Shown here one piece after another: positions 51,012 to 60,034 of a stretch of DNA of 64,000 bases (positions within the stretch are counted from its first letter, which is position 1; the number at the start of each line of letters is the position of its first letter). The notes below the pieces were generated by a model that was given only the letters and a program-made list of their open reading frames with translations, was not told where the DNA came from and did no database searches. The DNA is from Nitrospira sp. (GTDB taxonomy: Bacteria > Nitrospirota > Nitrospiria > Nitrospirales > Nitrospiraceae). The position numbers and the translations under genes are program-made. The stretch is from positions 53,556 to 117,555 of the forward strand of contig SPAW01000005.1 of assembly GCA_005239465.1 (NCBI GenBank), in the 5' to 3' direction.

Positions 51012-51686
51012 TTACGGGTGCCTGAAGTGAGCGCGTCGATTCGACTGCCAACAGGATTCGCTATGTTCAGCGCAAAAGGGACGCTCTTTGCCGTAGCTCG
51101 TGATCTGGATTTGTGATGAGGGAACGCCGAGGTCCCGGAGATACTGTTTGGTTGCCTGAGCACGACGTTCGCCCAGGACGAGGTTGTAGGCGCTCGTTCC
51201 TCGCTCGTCACAATGACCCTCGATGAGAATGGTTCGATGGGGTTGCGACTTGATGGGGCCAGCATTTGCCTCAAGCCCCGATCGCGCATCACCACGAATG
51301 GCATACTGATCGAAATCGAAAAAAATGTCAGATAGTTCCGATACGGCTGCTGGTTGAACCGGCTGGACAGCCGGCTGGTGTGCAGGAGCGACTGGCTGTT
51401 CCTCGACACGAACTTCTTCGACTGGAGGCTTGGTCGGGAGAACCTCGATCTTTGGTTCTTCCACCCTGGCCGGCTCCCCAGGCTCTTCCTTGGGCGGTTC
51501 GGGCACCACAGCAGTCGGCGGAACGACTTTCGCGGCTTCCACCACAGGCACAGGTGACGGACCGGGCTGGAAAGTCTGATCCTCGACCGCCGTCGTGATT
51601 CTGCGACCGGTGCATCCGAAGACCGTGGTGAGCACAATCAACCAGAGACCGAGGGTTCTAGAATGCTGCTGCCACGGTGCCTCCAT
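51012..51686 (-). CDS. Pal-like OmpA-family lipoprotein
   Basis: The product of about 224 residues has a lipoprotein signal (LWLIVLTTVFGC), a long Pro/Glu/Val-rich linker (residues about 40-115) and an OmpA/Pal peptidoglycan-binding domain. That domain has FFDFDQYAIRGDARSGLEAN, LIEGHCDERGTSAYNLVLGE and RAQATKQYLRDLGV. The C-terminus is short and Ser/Cys-containing. AGGAGCGAC precedes ATG 51686. It tethers the outer membrane to peptidoglycan; no tolB or ybgF gene lies next to it. Confidence 0.9.
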   Translation of the reverse strand: MEAPWQQHSRTLGLWLIVLTTVFGCTGRRITTAVEDQTFQPGPSPVPVVEAAKVVPPTAVVPEPPKEEPGEPARVEEPKIEVLPTKPPVEEVRVEEQPVAPAHQPAVQPVQPAAVSELSDIFFDFDQYAIRGDARSGLEANAGPIKSQPHRTILIEGHCDERGTSAYNLVLGERRAQATKQYLRDLGVPSSQIQITSYGKERPFCAEHSESCWQSNRRAHFRHP

Positions 51687-51700
51687 TGTCGCTCCTTTGT

Positions 51701-52039
51701 TCACTGAAGATGAATAGATTGGGCGATCAAGCCATCGGATGACTTTAGGTACGTGAGGTCGGCTGATTCCCCCAGCTTAATGTCAGCCAATCTCGTAGTT
51801 CGTGAGCCTCGCGTGATCTTGGTATCAGTCGGGACACGAGCCCCCACAATCAACTCGTCCTTATTTGGCAGTATAACTTTCAGGACGATGGTCTGAGGAT
51901 CGGCGGTAGTATTGGCGGCCATCACTGTCCCTCGCACCGTTCGCTGGATGGCCTCTGCTGCGACGGTCGCGAGCGGGGTCGTCTGGGTCACGAGTCCAAT
52001 GGCGAAAACAATACAAAATGAACCGAGCATCGTTCTCAT
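51701..52039 (-). CDS. Small exported protein (DUF5666-like)
   Basis: The 112-residue product has a signal peptide (MLGSFCIVFAIGLVTQTTPL) and a beta-rich mature part: RTVRGTVMAANTTADPQTIV, then GARVPTDTKITR and LADIKLGESADLTYL. The layout resembles small OB-like DUF5666 proteins. It ends 15 bp before the Pal start, so both genes are probably one transcript. Confidence 0.65.
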   Translation of the reverse strand: MRTMLGSFCIVFAIGLVTQTTPLATVAAEAIQRTVRGTVMAANTTADPQTIVLKVILPNKDELIVGARVPTDTKITRGSRTTRLADIKLGESADLTYLKSSDGLIAQSIHLQ

Positions 52040-52529
52040 AACATGAGCCCTTCCTTCTGCCCGCGGAACCCCGAATCAATGCATTTCGGTGACTGGTCCT
52101 GTATTTCAAGTGGCAAGAACAAGGCCATGCCACATCAGCATCGATCTGCCGTCCACTTGTAGAAAATTCCTTGGCTTGAAATTGCCTAACGCGGGGGCTG
52201 GCTGCAGTAGCTTGAGGAGATCCGCTACAGGTGCACTCACCTTACTGTGGCGAAAGGTCTCCAGAATCCCCAGAGATTAGAATTCGTCATCCTTCTTTCC
52301 TGGTACGTGAATCCCCCAGAATGCTCCGATCTCATCGTGATTGCTCTGCAAAAGGAATCCTGGGGGCCAGAATACTAATCGTCGAGGTCCGGCATTCCGA
52401 TTGCTCATTGAATGCTCTGTAAGGGGCTGGCTCCTGCGTAACCGGGAGGAGGCCAAGTAGCGCTCGAGTCGTTTCGATTGCGCGGTTCCGTTCATGGGGG
52501 CCGGCCCCACGGGATGAAAGGAGGAAGCT
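52040..52529. other. Divergent intergenic region, no gene seen
   Basis: The region separates the minus-strand lipoprotein genes from the plus-strand gene at 52530. No frame, repeat or RNA structure is convincing. AAAGGAGGAAG at the right end is the ribosome site of the next gene. Confidence 0.5.
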
Positions 52530-52751
52530 ATGACGTTCCCAGACGCATTGCGATTGCTGGAGCTATTTCATGCGCGAGATTATGCCCAAGCCAGGCCGCA
52601 CCTGTACTTTAAATCCTTGAAGTCAGATAGCTGGGTCCGCCCAAAAGGGATGAGAGTGTTTCCGTCGAATCTCGAAATCGGAATTTTGGACGCGGAACAG
52701 GAGCAATGGGAAACGATCCCCTTCAGAGACGTCAGTTTCGGGCTCTGGTAG
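52530..52751 (+). CDS. Small protein of unknown function
   Basis: The 73-residue product (FPDALRLLELFHARDYAQAR; VRPKGMRVFPSNLEIGILDA) has no motif I recognise but has a strong ribosome site AAAGGAGGAAGC. It overlaps the start of the next gene by 46 bp if ATG 52706 is used. The acid-rich end with FRDVSFGLW suggests a small folded domain. Confidence 0.6.
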   Translation: MTFPDALRLLELFHARDYAQARPHLYFKSLKSDSWVRPKGMRVFPSNLEIGILDAEQEQWETIPFRDVSFGLW

Positions 52752-53881
52752 CCGAATTGCGGGGCAGGGGTGGAGACTGTAATCGCCGTGAATGGTTGAA
52801 AGCTGGCGGGGCAATCTTCCTGGCGCTTGCCGCTTCGGTTGTTTGGGCGAGGCCGAAACCGAAGGCCGAGGCCCGCAGTCGAATCGTGCGAACAGTGACG
52901 GGAGACATTTCACCGTCTGACTTGGGCGTGACCCTGCCTCACGAGCACCTGTTGGTGCAGCATGTAGGCTGGCGGCGCGACTCAATTCTCGATGATCTGG
53001 ACCTCGCGCAGCGGGAACTAGATCTGTTCGCGCAGTATCCGTTCAACAAGATACAGGCGCGCACGGTGGTGGAATTGACCAGTCATGGAGTGCGTGGGCT
53101 GTCCCATGCAGAACGACTCAGGATGGTTGCAGAAAAGACAGGAGTGCGCATCGTGATGGCCACCGGTTTCCACAAGAAGGCATGGCACCCGCACCAGTTG
53201 ACGCAGAAGACTCAACAGCAGCTGGAGGAACTCCTCGTCGCGGACATCGTCGATGGCGTCGGCTCTCTTCGCATCAAAGCCGGTGTCATCGGGGAGATCG
53301 GCATCAGTGGAGCCGGGCCAGCGATCGACGACATCGACCCGGACGAATTCAAAGTGCTCAAGGCGGCCGCGGCGACACAGCGGCGCACGGGAGCCGCGCT
53401 GTATCTGCATTTTGATAACGACTGGCGCAGTCCGAGTGTCAACGGGACGTTGCGTCTGGCGGTGCTGCAATACCTATCCGCTGAGGAAAGCATCGACCTC
53501 CATCGTGTAATCATATGCCACTGTTCGCCGCTGGAAGCGGATCTTCCCCTTCACCGGCGAATCATCGAGACAGGCGCCTATGTGGGGTTCGATTCGTGGG
53601 GAGTTGATGTGGGGTGCCCCGGCATTCCCGAAAGCGATTATGCGACGTACGGTGCGGCGGTCAGGGAGTTGATCGCGGACGAGTCCTGCCTGCAGAGGGT
53701 TCTTCTATCGCAGGACGTGTGCGTGCCTCGTCATCTGACTGCTCATGGGGGATGCGGCTACGCCCACCTCGTGCGAGATGTCGTCCCTCGGTTCTTGTCG
53801 TACGGAATCTCTGAACAACAGATTCATCGGATGATGGTGGGGAATCCACAAACCGTGCTGCCTCTCGCGGCGAATGCGTAA
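52706..53881 (+). CDS. Phosphotriesterase-family metal hydrolase, exported
   Basis: The 391-residue protein has a twin-arginine-like leader with RREWLKAGGAIFLALAAS at residues 28-45. The metal motif LPHEHLLVQH is present, then the bridging acid in AGVIGEIGISG (Glu where true phosphotriesterases have carboxylated Lys), LYLHFDND, VIICHCSP and LLSQDVCVP. These are the His and Asp ligands of the PTE/lactonase group. The Glu makes it a phosphotriesterase-related or lactonase-type member. The true start may be near residue 27, so that the leader is N-terminal. Confidence 0.85.
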   Translation: MGNDPLQRRQFRALVAELRGRGGDCNRREWLKAGGAIFLALAASVVWARPKPKAEARSRIVRTVTGDISPSDLGVTLPHEHLLVQHVGWRRDSILDDLDLAQRELDLFAQYPFNKIQARTVVELTSHGVRGLSHAERLRMVAEKTGVRIVMATGFHKKAWHPHQLTQKTQQQLEELLVADIVDGVGSLRIKAGVIGEIGISGAGPAIDDIDPDEFKVLKAAAATQRRTGAALYLHFDNDWRSPSVNGTLRLAVLQYLSAEESIDLHRVIICHCSPLEADLPLHRRIIETGAYVGFDSWGVDVGCPGIPESDYATYGAAVRELIADESCLQRVLLSQDVCVPRHLTAHGGCGYAHLVRDVVPRFLSYGISEQQIHRMMVGNPQTVLPLAANA

Positions 53882-53934
53882 CGACCCTGTGAGAACGATC
53901 GGTGCCTGAGTAGCGCACAAAAGATGGAGGGATC

Positions 53935-54462
53935 ATGGATGTCATGGAAGCCATTTACCAATGCCGTTCCGTGCGGGCCTATACCGAACAGCCGGTTGAC
54001 AAGACAACGGCCGAAGCCCTCATCAAAGCCGCGACCCATGCTCCCAGCTCGATGAACGAACAGCCCTGGGCGTTTGCCGTGATCCAGAACGCGAAGCAGC
54101 TCGCGCAATGGTCGGAGCGCATCAAAACGTACGTGCTGGAGCGTCTCAAGCCGGAATCTCCGTTGGCGAAGTATCGCGACATGGTCTCCGATCCCGATTA
54201 CCACGTCTTCCACCGAGCGGGGACACTCATCATCATCTGCGCAAGATCGGACGCGCATAACGGCGAAGAAGATTGTTGTCTGGCTGCGCAAAACCTCATG
54301 CTTGCGGCCTGTGACATGGGCCTGGGCACCTGCCCCATCGGGTTTGCCCGTCTCTGGTTGAATCGGGCCAGGATCAAACGGGGCCTCAGCATTCCGGACG
54401 ATTATGTCCCGGTGTTCCCCGTCGTCGTGGGCTATCCGAGCGGAGAGACGCCACCGGTTTAG
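53935..54462 (+). CDS. Nitroreductase-family flavoprotein
   Basis: The 175-residue protein starts AIYQCRSVRAYTEQPVDKTT and has ATHAPSSMNEQPWAFAVIQN and the FMN-binding end GLGTCPIGFARLWLN, the layout of small nitroreductases. It would reduce nitro- or quinone-type compounds using NAD(P)H and FMN. GGAGGGATC precedes the ATG. It lies between the hydrolase and dehydrogenase genes on the same strand. Confidence 0.9.
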   Translation: MDVMEAIYQCRSVRAYTEQPVDKTTAEALIKAATHAPSSMNEQPWAFAVIQNAKQLAQWSERIKTYVLERLKPESPLAKYRDMVSDPDYHVFHRAGTLIIICARSDAHNGEEDCCLAAQNLMLAACDMGLGTCPIGFARLWLNRARIKRGLSIPDDYVPVFPVVVGYPSGETPPV

Positions 54463-54499
54463 CGGCGGGCTCCGGAGATTCTTGTCTGGCAGTAGAGCG

Positions 54500-55420
54500 A
54501 TGATGTCATCCATGAAACCATTGCGTCTCGCTGTTGTCGGGTTCGGCAAGGTGGGACGGGTCTGCGCGGAACTTATCTCCCTGAGCCATGACCTCAGTGT
54601 GGCGGCCATCGTACGTCGAGCGGCGAGTGTGGAGGGAAAGCTTCCGGAGACGCTCCGATCCATTCCAGTGACAACCCACATTGGTCAGGCGAGGGATGTC
54701 GACGCCGCACTCCTCTGCGTGCCGACGAATGCGGTTGAGGAAACAGCTGAACAGATTCTTCGTCGTGGAATTCCGATCATAGAGTGCGCCAAGTTACAGG
54801 GAGCGGCGCTCCATGCCCATAAGGAAGCGATGCACAAACTAGCTATACATCATAAAACACCAGCTATTGTGGGGGCGGGATGGGATCCTGGCGCACTCTC
54901 GGTGTTTCGCTCGTGGTTTGCGTTATTGGCGCCTGGAGGAATAACGGAGACGCGGCATCACACAGGCAGCAGTCTCCGCCACACCACCATGGCCCTAAGC
55001 GTGACGGGGGTGAAGGATGCCCTTTGTGCCGAAGTGCGAGCCGTCGACGGCAGATTGCAGCGCTACGTCTACGTCGAATTGCAGGAGGGGACGGATCCAG
55101 AGATGGTCGCGCAAGCGATCCGCGCCGACCCGCTGTTTCTTGGCGAGGACACGCAGGTCTTTCCCGTTGAAAGCCTCGCAGCATTGGAGCAAGAAGGACG
55201 GGGAGTGGTCCTTGATCGACGGGGTTCTCCAGGACGATTTGGACATCAGCACCTGCTGCTGGAAGCGCGCTTTGATGAAACCGTTCTGACGGCCCAGGTC
55301 ATGCTCGGCGCCGCTCGCGCCCTCCCGCAACTTGAACCAGGGGTCTCTTGCCTCCTCGACATTCCGCTCAATCTGTTGTGGGGTGAGCACGCCGAGCAGG
55401 CTGAACGGAGGTGGCTCTGA
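54500..55420 (+). CDS. meso-Diaminopimelate dehydrogenase-like oxidoreductase
   Basis: The product of about 306 residues has an N-terminal Rossmann fold (LRLAVVGFGKVGRVCAELIS), then LCVPTNAVEETAEQILRRGI, and the family-typical IVGAGWDPGALSVFRSWFAL. Diaminopimelate dehydrogenases share this layout. Substrate residues cannot be confirmed by eye, so it could be another amino-acid dehydrogenase. ATG 54500 is chosen over the longer frame from 54404, which overlaps the nitroreductase gene. Confidence 0.75.
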   Translation: MMSSMKPLRLAVVGFGKVGRVCAELISLSHDLSVAAIVRRAASVEGKLPETLRSIPVTTHIGQARDVDAALLCVPTNAVEETAEQILRRGIPIIECAKLQGAALHAHKEAMHKLAIHHKTPAIVGAGWDPGALSVFRSWFALLAPGGITETRHHTGSSLRHTTMALSVTGVKDALCAEVRAVDGRLQRYVYVELQEGTDPEMVAQAIRADPLFLGEDTQVFPVESLAALEQEGRGVVLDRRGSPGRFGHQHLLLEARFDETVLTAQVMLGAARALPQLEPGVSCLLDIPLNLLWGEHAEQAERRWL

Positions 55421-55422
55421 GC

Positions 55423-55959
55423 ATGGGGCAGGACACGAGCAAGGACAAAGGTGAGATCGGTGCTGCGATGATGACAGTGCACGCGATCAGTAAGCCAGAG
55501 GAGCAGCAGGTGGTCTGGGAGGCCTTTCCCTCCTGGGCACATTTTACTTGGCTCTATCTCTTGAGTGCGGTCGCTGCGCTACGTGGCGCGCTGTTCTTCA
55601 GGTTTGGCGTGGGCGGTTGGGAGATGTGGATCATTGGGGCCGGGATCCTTCTTGCCTGTGCCACGGCACTAGGACATTGGGTGCACTACGATCTCACGAA
55701 GGATCGGATCACAGTGCGGAATCACTATACAGGGCGCGAAATTCAATCCATCCCGTTGAACGAGGTGGGAAACGTGGTTGTGCAACAAGGGGTGGTTGCG
55801 GATTTCTTTGGGATCGGCACGGTGCTCGTTCACGCTCGAAGCAGCGACCGGTTACTGTCGCTGCGAGGCGTGCGTGATCCAGAAGAGGTCAAGATTCGCA
55901 TCGAAGCCCTGGCTTGGAAGCACAATAGAGCAGCGAACCACCCTCGAGCGAACTCATGA
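55423..55959 (+). CDS. Membrane PH-domain protein (bPH2/YdbS-like)
   Basis: The product of about 178 residues has two membrane helices (FTWLYLLSAVAALRGALFF; MWIIGAGILLACATALGHWV), then a bacterial PH-like domain with YDLTKDRITVRNHYTGREIQ and SIPLNEVGNVVVQQGVVADF. Such proteins are inner-membrane anchored with no known activity. GTG 55411 is an alternative that would overlap the dehydrogenase stop. Confidence 0.82.
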   Translation: MGQDTSKDKGEIGAAMMTVHAISKPEEQQVVWEAFPSWAHFTWLYLLSAVAALRGALFFRFGVGGWEMWIIGAGILLACATALGHWVHYDLTKDRITVRNHYTGREIQSIPLNEVGNVVVQQGVVADFFGIGTVLVHARSSDRLLSLRGVRDPEEVKIRIEALAWKHNRAANHPRANS

Positions 55960-56060
55960 CGGAAGCAGAGACAGGGCGTAGGAAGGTCGTCGCCCCGTTG
56001 CAACTGACATGTGAAGATCTGGCACAGAAAGGTCGAGGTGCAAAAGGTGAGGGCAACGTC

Positions 56061-57050
56061 ATGAAGATTGCGCTGACCGGTGACGTGATGCTCGGACGGT
56101 TGGTGGATCAGTATGTCATCCAGAATCGGTCCGTGCGGCCGGAAACCCTCTGGGGCGACGTCCTCCCGATCATGCTGGCCGCGGATTGCCGGCTCATCAA
56201 TCTGGAATGCGTCATCAGCAGCCAGGGAGAAGAGTGGCATCCGACGACCAAGGCATTTCACTTTCGTGCCTGTCCCCGTGCGCTGGAATTTCTCCAAGCG
56301 GCCAAGATCGATGGGGTAACGCTGGCGAATAACCACGTGTTAGATTACGGCCCCGACGCGCTGCTGGATTGTCTGAACCTGCTCGACCGGACAGACATCA
56401 AACGGACCGGCGCCGGCGCAAAGCTGGAGGAGGCACTTGTTCCGGCCCTGCTTGGACTGCCGGAAGGACGTGTGGCGGTCGTCGCCCTGACGGACAATGA
56501 GCCGGAGTGGGAAGCGACCGGTACGAAACCAGGGGTCAACTACGTGGCCTATAACGACCGTGGATTGAAGGAACCTTGCCGGTCGCGGATTGCCCAGGTG
56601 CTGTTCTCGGCACGGCGGCAAGCGGACCTGGTGATTGTCAGCGCTCACGTCGGCTCCAATTGGGGCGCGCCATCACGGGCGATGCAAGCACTGGCTCATG
56701 ATCTCCTCGATATGGGTGCAGACCTCTATTGGGGGCATTCCAACCATACCCCGCAGGGAATTGAATGCTACAAAGGGAAGGCCATCCTCTATTCGACCGG
56801 CGATTTCATCGATGACTACATGGTCGACGAGGACGAGCGCAACGATCTCTCTTTCCTGTTCATGCTCGAAGTGGAGCGAGGCCGTATCGCGCGTATTCGA
56901 CTCCATCCGACTTGCATTGAGGATCTTGGCGTCCGTGTGGCGAATGAACAGGAAACATCGTTCCTCAAAAAAACGATGCACATGAAATGCGCGGCTTTTG
57001 GAGTGAAAATCGAGTTCGAGAATCATGTCGGGGTAGTCGCGGTTGAGTGA
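56061..57050 (+). CDS. CapA-family poly-gamma-glutamate synthesis/metallophosphatase-fold protein
   Basis: The product of about 329 residues starts MKIALTGDVMLGRLVDQYVI, the CapA signature, and has INLECVISSQGEEWHP, GVTLANNHVLDYGPDALLDC, VSAHVGSNWG, and WGHSNHTPQGIECYKGKAIL with YSTGDFIDDY. The Asp, Asn and His of the metallophosphoesterase fold are all present. Known CapA takes part in capsule synthesis. A longer frame from 55956 exists, but ATG 56061 matches homologues. No capBC genes are adjacent. Confidence 0.88.
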   Translation: MKIALTGDVMLGRLVDQYVIQNRSVRPETLWGDVLPIMLAADCRLINLECVISSQGEEWHPTTKAFHFRACPRALEFLQAAKIDGVTLANNHVLDYGPDALLDCLNLLDRTDIKRTGAGAKLEEALVPALLGLPEGRVAVVALTDNEPEWEATGTKPGVNYVAYNDRGLKEPCRSRIAQVLFSARRQADLVIVSAHVGSNWGAPSRAMQALAHDLLDMGADLYWGHSNHTPQGIECYKGKAILYSTGDFIDDYMVDEDERNDLSFLFMLEVERGRIARIRLHPTCIEDLGVRVANEQETSFLKKTMHMKCAAFGVKIEFENHVGVVAVE

Positions 57051-57164
57051 AAGGAAAACGAGACGAGCGATGAGCCGTGAGGTCCTCTACGGGCGGAGCC
57101 ACAAGGGTGGGCCATCCTGGATTGCTGAATCTCAGAGGCAGAGGATCGACCATGCAGCCCCCTC

Positions 57165-57290
57165 GTTCCGACGTCGCGACTCTGCCGGGGATTGTTCAAG
57201 CCTCCTATGCGATGCCTGATGCCCATTGGGGCTATGGGTTTCCCATCGGCGGGGTCGCCGCGTTCGATCGCGGGGGTGGGGTCCCCATTT
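57165..57290 (+). pseudogene. Internal fragment of an rtcB gene
   Basis: On the plus strand this reads [20 protein letters not shown] then [13 protein letters not shown]. It matches residues about 48-81 of the intact RtcB at 58581-60011, which is on the other strand. The match ends abruptly on both sides. It lies about 1.3 kb from rtcB in inverted orientation. Confidence 0.85.
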
Positions 57291-57349
57291 CGCGGCCCGC
57301 GGGGCGTACGGAGTCCACCGACCGCCTGTGGCGCCATTCAACGGGGGAA

Positions 57350-57373
57350 GTCTTATACGGAACCGTATAAGAC
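57350..57373. repeat. 24-bp inverted repeat beside rtcB fragment
   Basis: GTCTTATACGG-AA-CCGTATAAGAC has 11-bp perfect arms with a 2-base centre. A related half-site, GGTATCTTATACAGAACC, occurs again near 57479. No T-run follows, so it is more likely a recombination or mobile-element end than a terminator. Confidence 0.7.
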
Positions 57374-57530
57374 TCTGCTTGGACGAGATGAAGAGTAGAA
57401 CCTCCAAGAGATCACTTGAACTTAGGTTGCAATCCCGCAGGATGTTCTTCGGGTCTTATCCGGCACCCTAAGATGCGCGGTATCTTATACAGAACCAGAT
57501 ACTCCATAGTTCTGCCGAGGAGCGATCCAT

Positions 57531-57902
57531 ATGAATCGGCCCATAAAAGACGGTCTGGTTCTGGGCACTACCCTGCTCGTTATTCATACGTTTGCATCTT
57601 TCCTGGTGTTTCTCTATTGCCACACCAGTACCGATGGCCAAGCCGTGTTCGCCTATTTTCTCTTCTTTGTCATCGACGCTCCTACCGTTCCCTTGGCATT
57701 TGAGATAGAAGGGAAGATCGGACTCCTCTCTGGCCTTACCGACTTGTGGACCGACTTGTGGTATCAGGGGCATCAAGGAGTCAACCTCAGAGCATTTATT
57801 CTAACCACCATATTTGGGGGTCTTCATTGGTTTATTATTGGGAACCTGACGAGTTATGCCTTCGCTTGGATTCATAAGAGATTTTATAGACAGCCGGCAT
57901 AA
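57531..57902 (+). CDS. Three-helix membrane protein of unknown function
   Basis: The 123-residue product has three hydrophobic segments (GLVLGTTLLVIHTFASFLVF; FAYFLFFVIDAPTVPLAF; FILTTIFGGLHWFIIGNLT) and no motif I recognise. GAGGAGCGATCC upstream is a fair ribosome site. Its AT-richer composition than its neighbours suggests transfer. It follows the rtcB fragment and palindrome. Confidence 0.65.
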   Translation: MNRPIKDGLVLGTTLLVIHTFASFLVFLYCHTSTDGQAVFAYFLFFVIDAPTVPLAFEIEGKIGLLSGLTDLWTDLWYQGHQGVNLRAFILTTIFGGLHWFIIGNLTSYAFAWIHKRFYRQPA

Positions 57903-57944
57903 CAATTCATTCAAGCCGACGGCCACACACGGCGGCGTCGCGGC

Positions 57945-58283
57945 TTAATTCAAACGTTTGGTTGCCAAATAAATAGGCAGGGCATCCATCGTGGCAAGAT
58001 CATTGGCATTAATGGTAAGTGCGTACGCGTCAATCTCCTCCGTGACGAACGTGATGGGATCTGTTTTGACAATCACATACTGGACCTCCACGTCGAGAGC
58101 CGCAGCATCAAGACCGATCCCGGCACCCACGACGACACGTGGATCATGGTTTCTGGCGTAGCGGGTGAGCATGGTGCGGAGCAACGTGACCGGGTGCTTT
58201 CCGATCGGGAGCGAACGGCCTCCCTGCCAGTGCGGTAACGGTGGTGTGACTCTTGTGCTGTTGGTGAAGTGAGAAGGGCCCAT
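57945..58283 (-). CDS. Protein of unknown function
   Basis: The 112-residue product has GKHPVTLLRTMLTRYARNHD, PRVVVGAGIGLDAAALDVEV and VIVKTDPITFVTEEIDAYAL. The composition and strand-helix alternation look protein-like, but no family was recognised. It lies on the minus strand between the RNA-repair operon and the rtcB fragment. The start is uncertain. Confidence 0.5.
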   Translation of the reverse strand: MGPSHFTNSTRVTPPLPHWQGGRSLPIGKHPVTLLRTMLTRYARNHDPRVVVGAGIGLDAAALDVEVQYVIVKTDPITFVTEEIDAYALTINANDLATMDALPIYLATKRLN

Positions 58284-58311
58284 CCTAACGGTCCTCGGCG
58301 GTACCCAGGGT

Positions 58312-58524
58312 CTACGCCGGCCCGCCCCCTTCCTTTTCTATCTTGCGCTTTTTGGACAGCGCTTCTGCATGCACCACGTTCTTGCAATGCTCACAAACCC
58401 AGTGACCATACAACAGCGCCGGCCCCACCACTCCGCAGAGAAGACAATAGCTGGGCTCTTCGAACGGCTGTTTCTGCTCTCGTTTCCCTTCCGTGTTCTG
58501 TTCCGTTTTCTCTGACTTCACCAT
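58312..58524 (-). CDS. Small zinc-ribbon protein
   Basis: The 70-residue product has SYCLLCGVVG and VCEHCKNVVH, two CxxC pairs about 16 residues apart, between charged Lys/Glu-rich ends. The layout is like that of a zinc ribbon. GGAGGCTAC lies just upstream of the start. It lies downstream of rtcB on the same strand and may belong to that operon. Confidence 0.7.
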   Translation of the reverse strand: MVKSEKTEQNTEGKREQKQPFEEPSYCLLCGVVGPALLYGHWVCEHCKNVVHAEALSKKRKIEKEGGGPA

Positions 58525-58580
58525 CGTAGCCTCCGTTGTATCTCAGGCGATCATCGTTTGATGCCCTGACCTCTTTTCTC

Positions 58581-60011
58581 CTACCCCTTCACACAAATGA
58601 GCGGTTCAAGCCTCGCCACCTTACGGGCGAGTTTCGCTCTGTCCGCTGCGTCCACCACTTCGCTCACATCTTTGTAGGCACCCGGCGCTTCCTCGGCCAC
58701 GCCACGAAACGATGGGCTGCGGATCAGGATGCCGCGGGCAGCCAACTCCCGAACTACCTCTCGGCCATGCCACTGTCGGGTCGCTTGATGCCGGCTCATA
58801 CTGCGACCGGCTCCATGACAAGCGGACCCGAATGCCAGCGACATGCTCTCCTTCGTGCCCACAAGCACATACGAGGCCGTTCCCATCGTGCCACCGATCA
58901 GGACCGGCTGTCCCACGGCTTGCAGCGACGGGGGAACATCGGGATGGCCTGGGCCGAAGGCCCGTGTCGCGCCCTTGCGATGGACGAAGAGGCGAACGGG
59001 CGTCCCGTCAATGACATGCTCCTCGACCTTGCAGGTGTTATGGGACACGTCGTAGAGCAACGAGAGCGTCGCCTGCGGCAATAGGTCGGCGAAGGCCTGC
59101 CTGACGAGATGCGTGACGATCTGACGGTTGGCGAGGGCGCAGTTGACCGCCGCGCGCATCGCGCCGAGATACTCCTGTCCCACTTCCGAGTTGATTGGGG
59201 CACAGGCCAATTCGCGATCCGGCAGGTCGATGTGATATCCCGCCGCGCTGATGGCCATGCGCTTGAGGAACTCTGTCCCGATCTGATGCCCGAGTCCACG
59301 CGAGCCGCAATGAATGCTGACGACGAGGTCGCCTTCGCGGAACCCGAAGATCGACGCCACCTCTCTATCGAAGACCTGCACGACCTGTTGCACCTCGAGA
59401 TAGTGGTTTCCGGAGCCGAGCGTACCCATCTCATCCTGTTGGCGCTTCTTGGCGTAATCCGAGACGCACTCCGGTTTGGCGCCGCCCATGCAGCCCCGTT
59501 CTTCGATGAACTCGAGATCCTCGTGCAGCCCAAAGCCTTTCCCCACCGCCCAACGCGCTCCACCGGCAAGCATGGCATCCATCTCGTGCCGATCCAAGTG
59601 CACCTTCCCGGTACTCCCGACCCCGGCGGGAATGCGATGAAACAAGGCCTCGGCCAGTTGTTCCTTCACCGGCTGAAGCTCCTCGACCGTAAGTCCCGTG
59701 CGCAGCGCTCGGACTCCGCAGGAAATGTCGAAGCCCACACCGCCGGCCGACACGACGCCCCCAACATCAGGATCGAATGCGGCGACCCCGCCGATGGGAA
59801 ACCCATAGCCCCAATGGGCATCAGGCATGGCATAGGAGGCCCTGACGATTCCCGGTAAGGTCGCAACATTGGTGACTTGTTCATACACCTTCATGTCCAT
59901 GTCGCGAATCAGCATCTCGTTGGCATAGATCACGCCCGGCACCAGCATCTTGCCGAAGGGAGGAATATGCCATTCGAACCGCGACTGTTGTTTCAGCAAA
60001 CTGAGATCCAT
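58581..60011 (-). CDS. rtcB: RNA-splicing ligase RtcB
   Basis: The 476-residue protein is full length. It has [20 protein letters not shown], the metal-binding Asp/Cys in GGVGFDISCGVRAL, GSGNHYLEVQ, SIHCGSRGLGHQIG, and the GMP-accepting His in FGSACHGAGRSMSRHQA. RtcB joins 2',3'-cyclic-phosphate or 3'-phosphate RNA ends to 5'-OH ends with GTP and Mn2+. Archease lies 23 bp upstream, which fits the usual activator pairing. A fragment of a second copy lies at 57165-57290. Confidence 0.96.
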   Translation of the reverse strand: MDLSLLKQQSRFEWHIPPFGKMLVPGVIYANEMLIRDMDMKVYEQVTNVATLPGIVRASYAMPDAHWGYGFPIGGVAAFDPDVGGVVSAGGVGFDISCGVRALRTGLTVEELQPVKEQLAEALFHRIPAGVGSTGKVHLDRHEMDAMLAGGARWAVGKGFGLHEDLEFIEERGCMGGAKPECVSDYAKKRQQDEMGTLGSGNHYLEVQQVVQVFDREVASIFGFREGDLVVSIHCGSRGLGHQIGTEFLKRMAISAAGYHIDLPDRELACAPINSEVGQEYLGAMRAAVNCALANRQIVTHLVRQAFADLLPQATLSLLYDVSHNTCKVEEHVIDGTPVRLFVHRKGATRAFGPGHPDVPPSLQAVGQPVLIGGTMGTASYVLVGTKESMSLAFGSACHGAGRSMSRHQATRQWHGREVVRELAARGILIRSPSFRGVAEEAPGAYKDVSEVVDAADRAKLARKVARLEPLICVKG

Positions 60012-60034
60012 GACACCCTCAGAGCGGACTCGGG

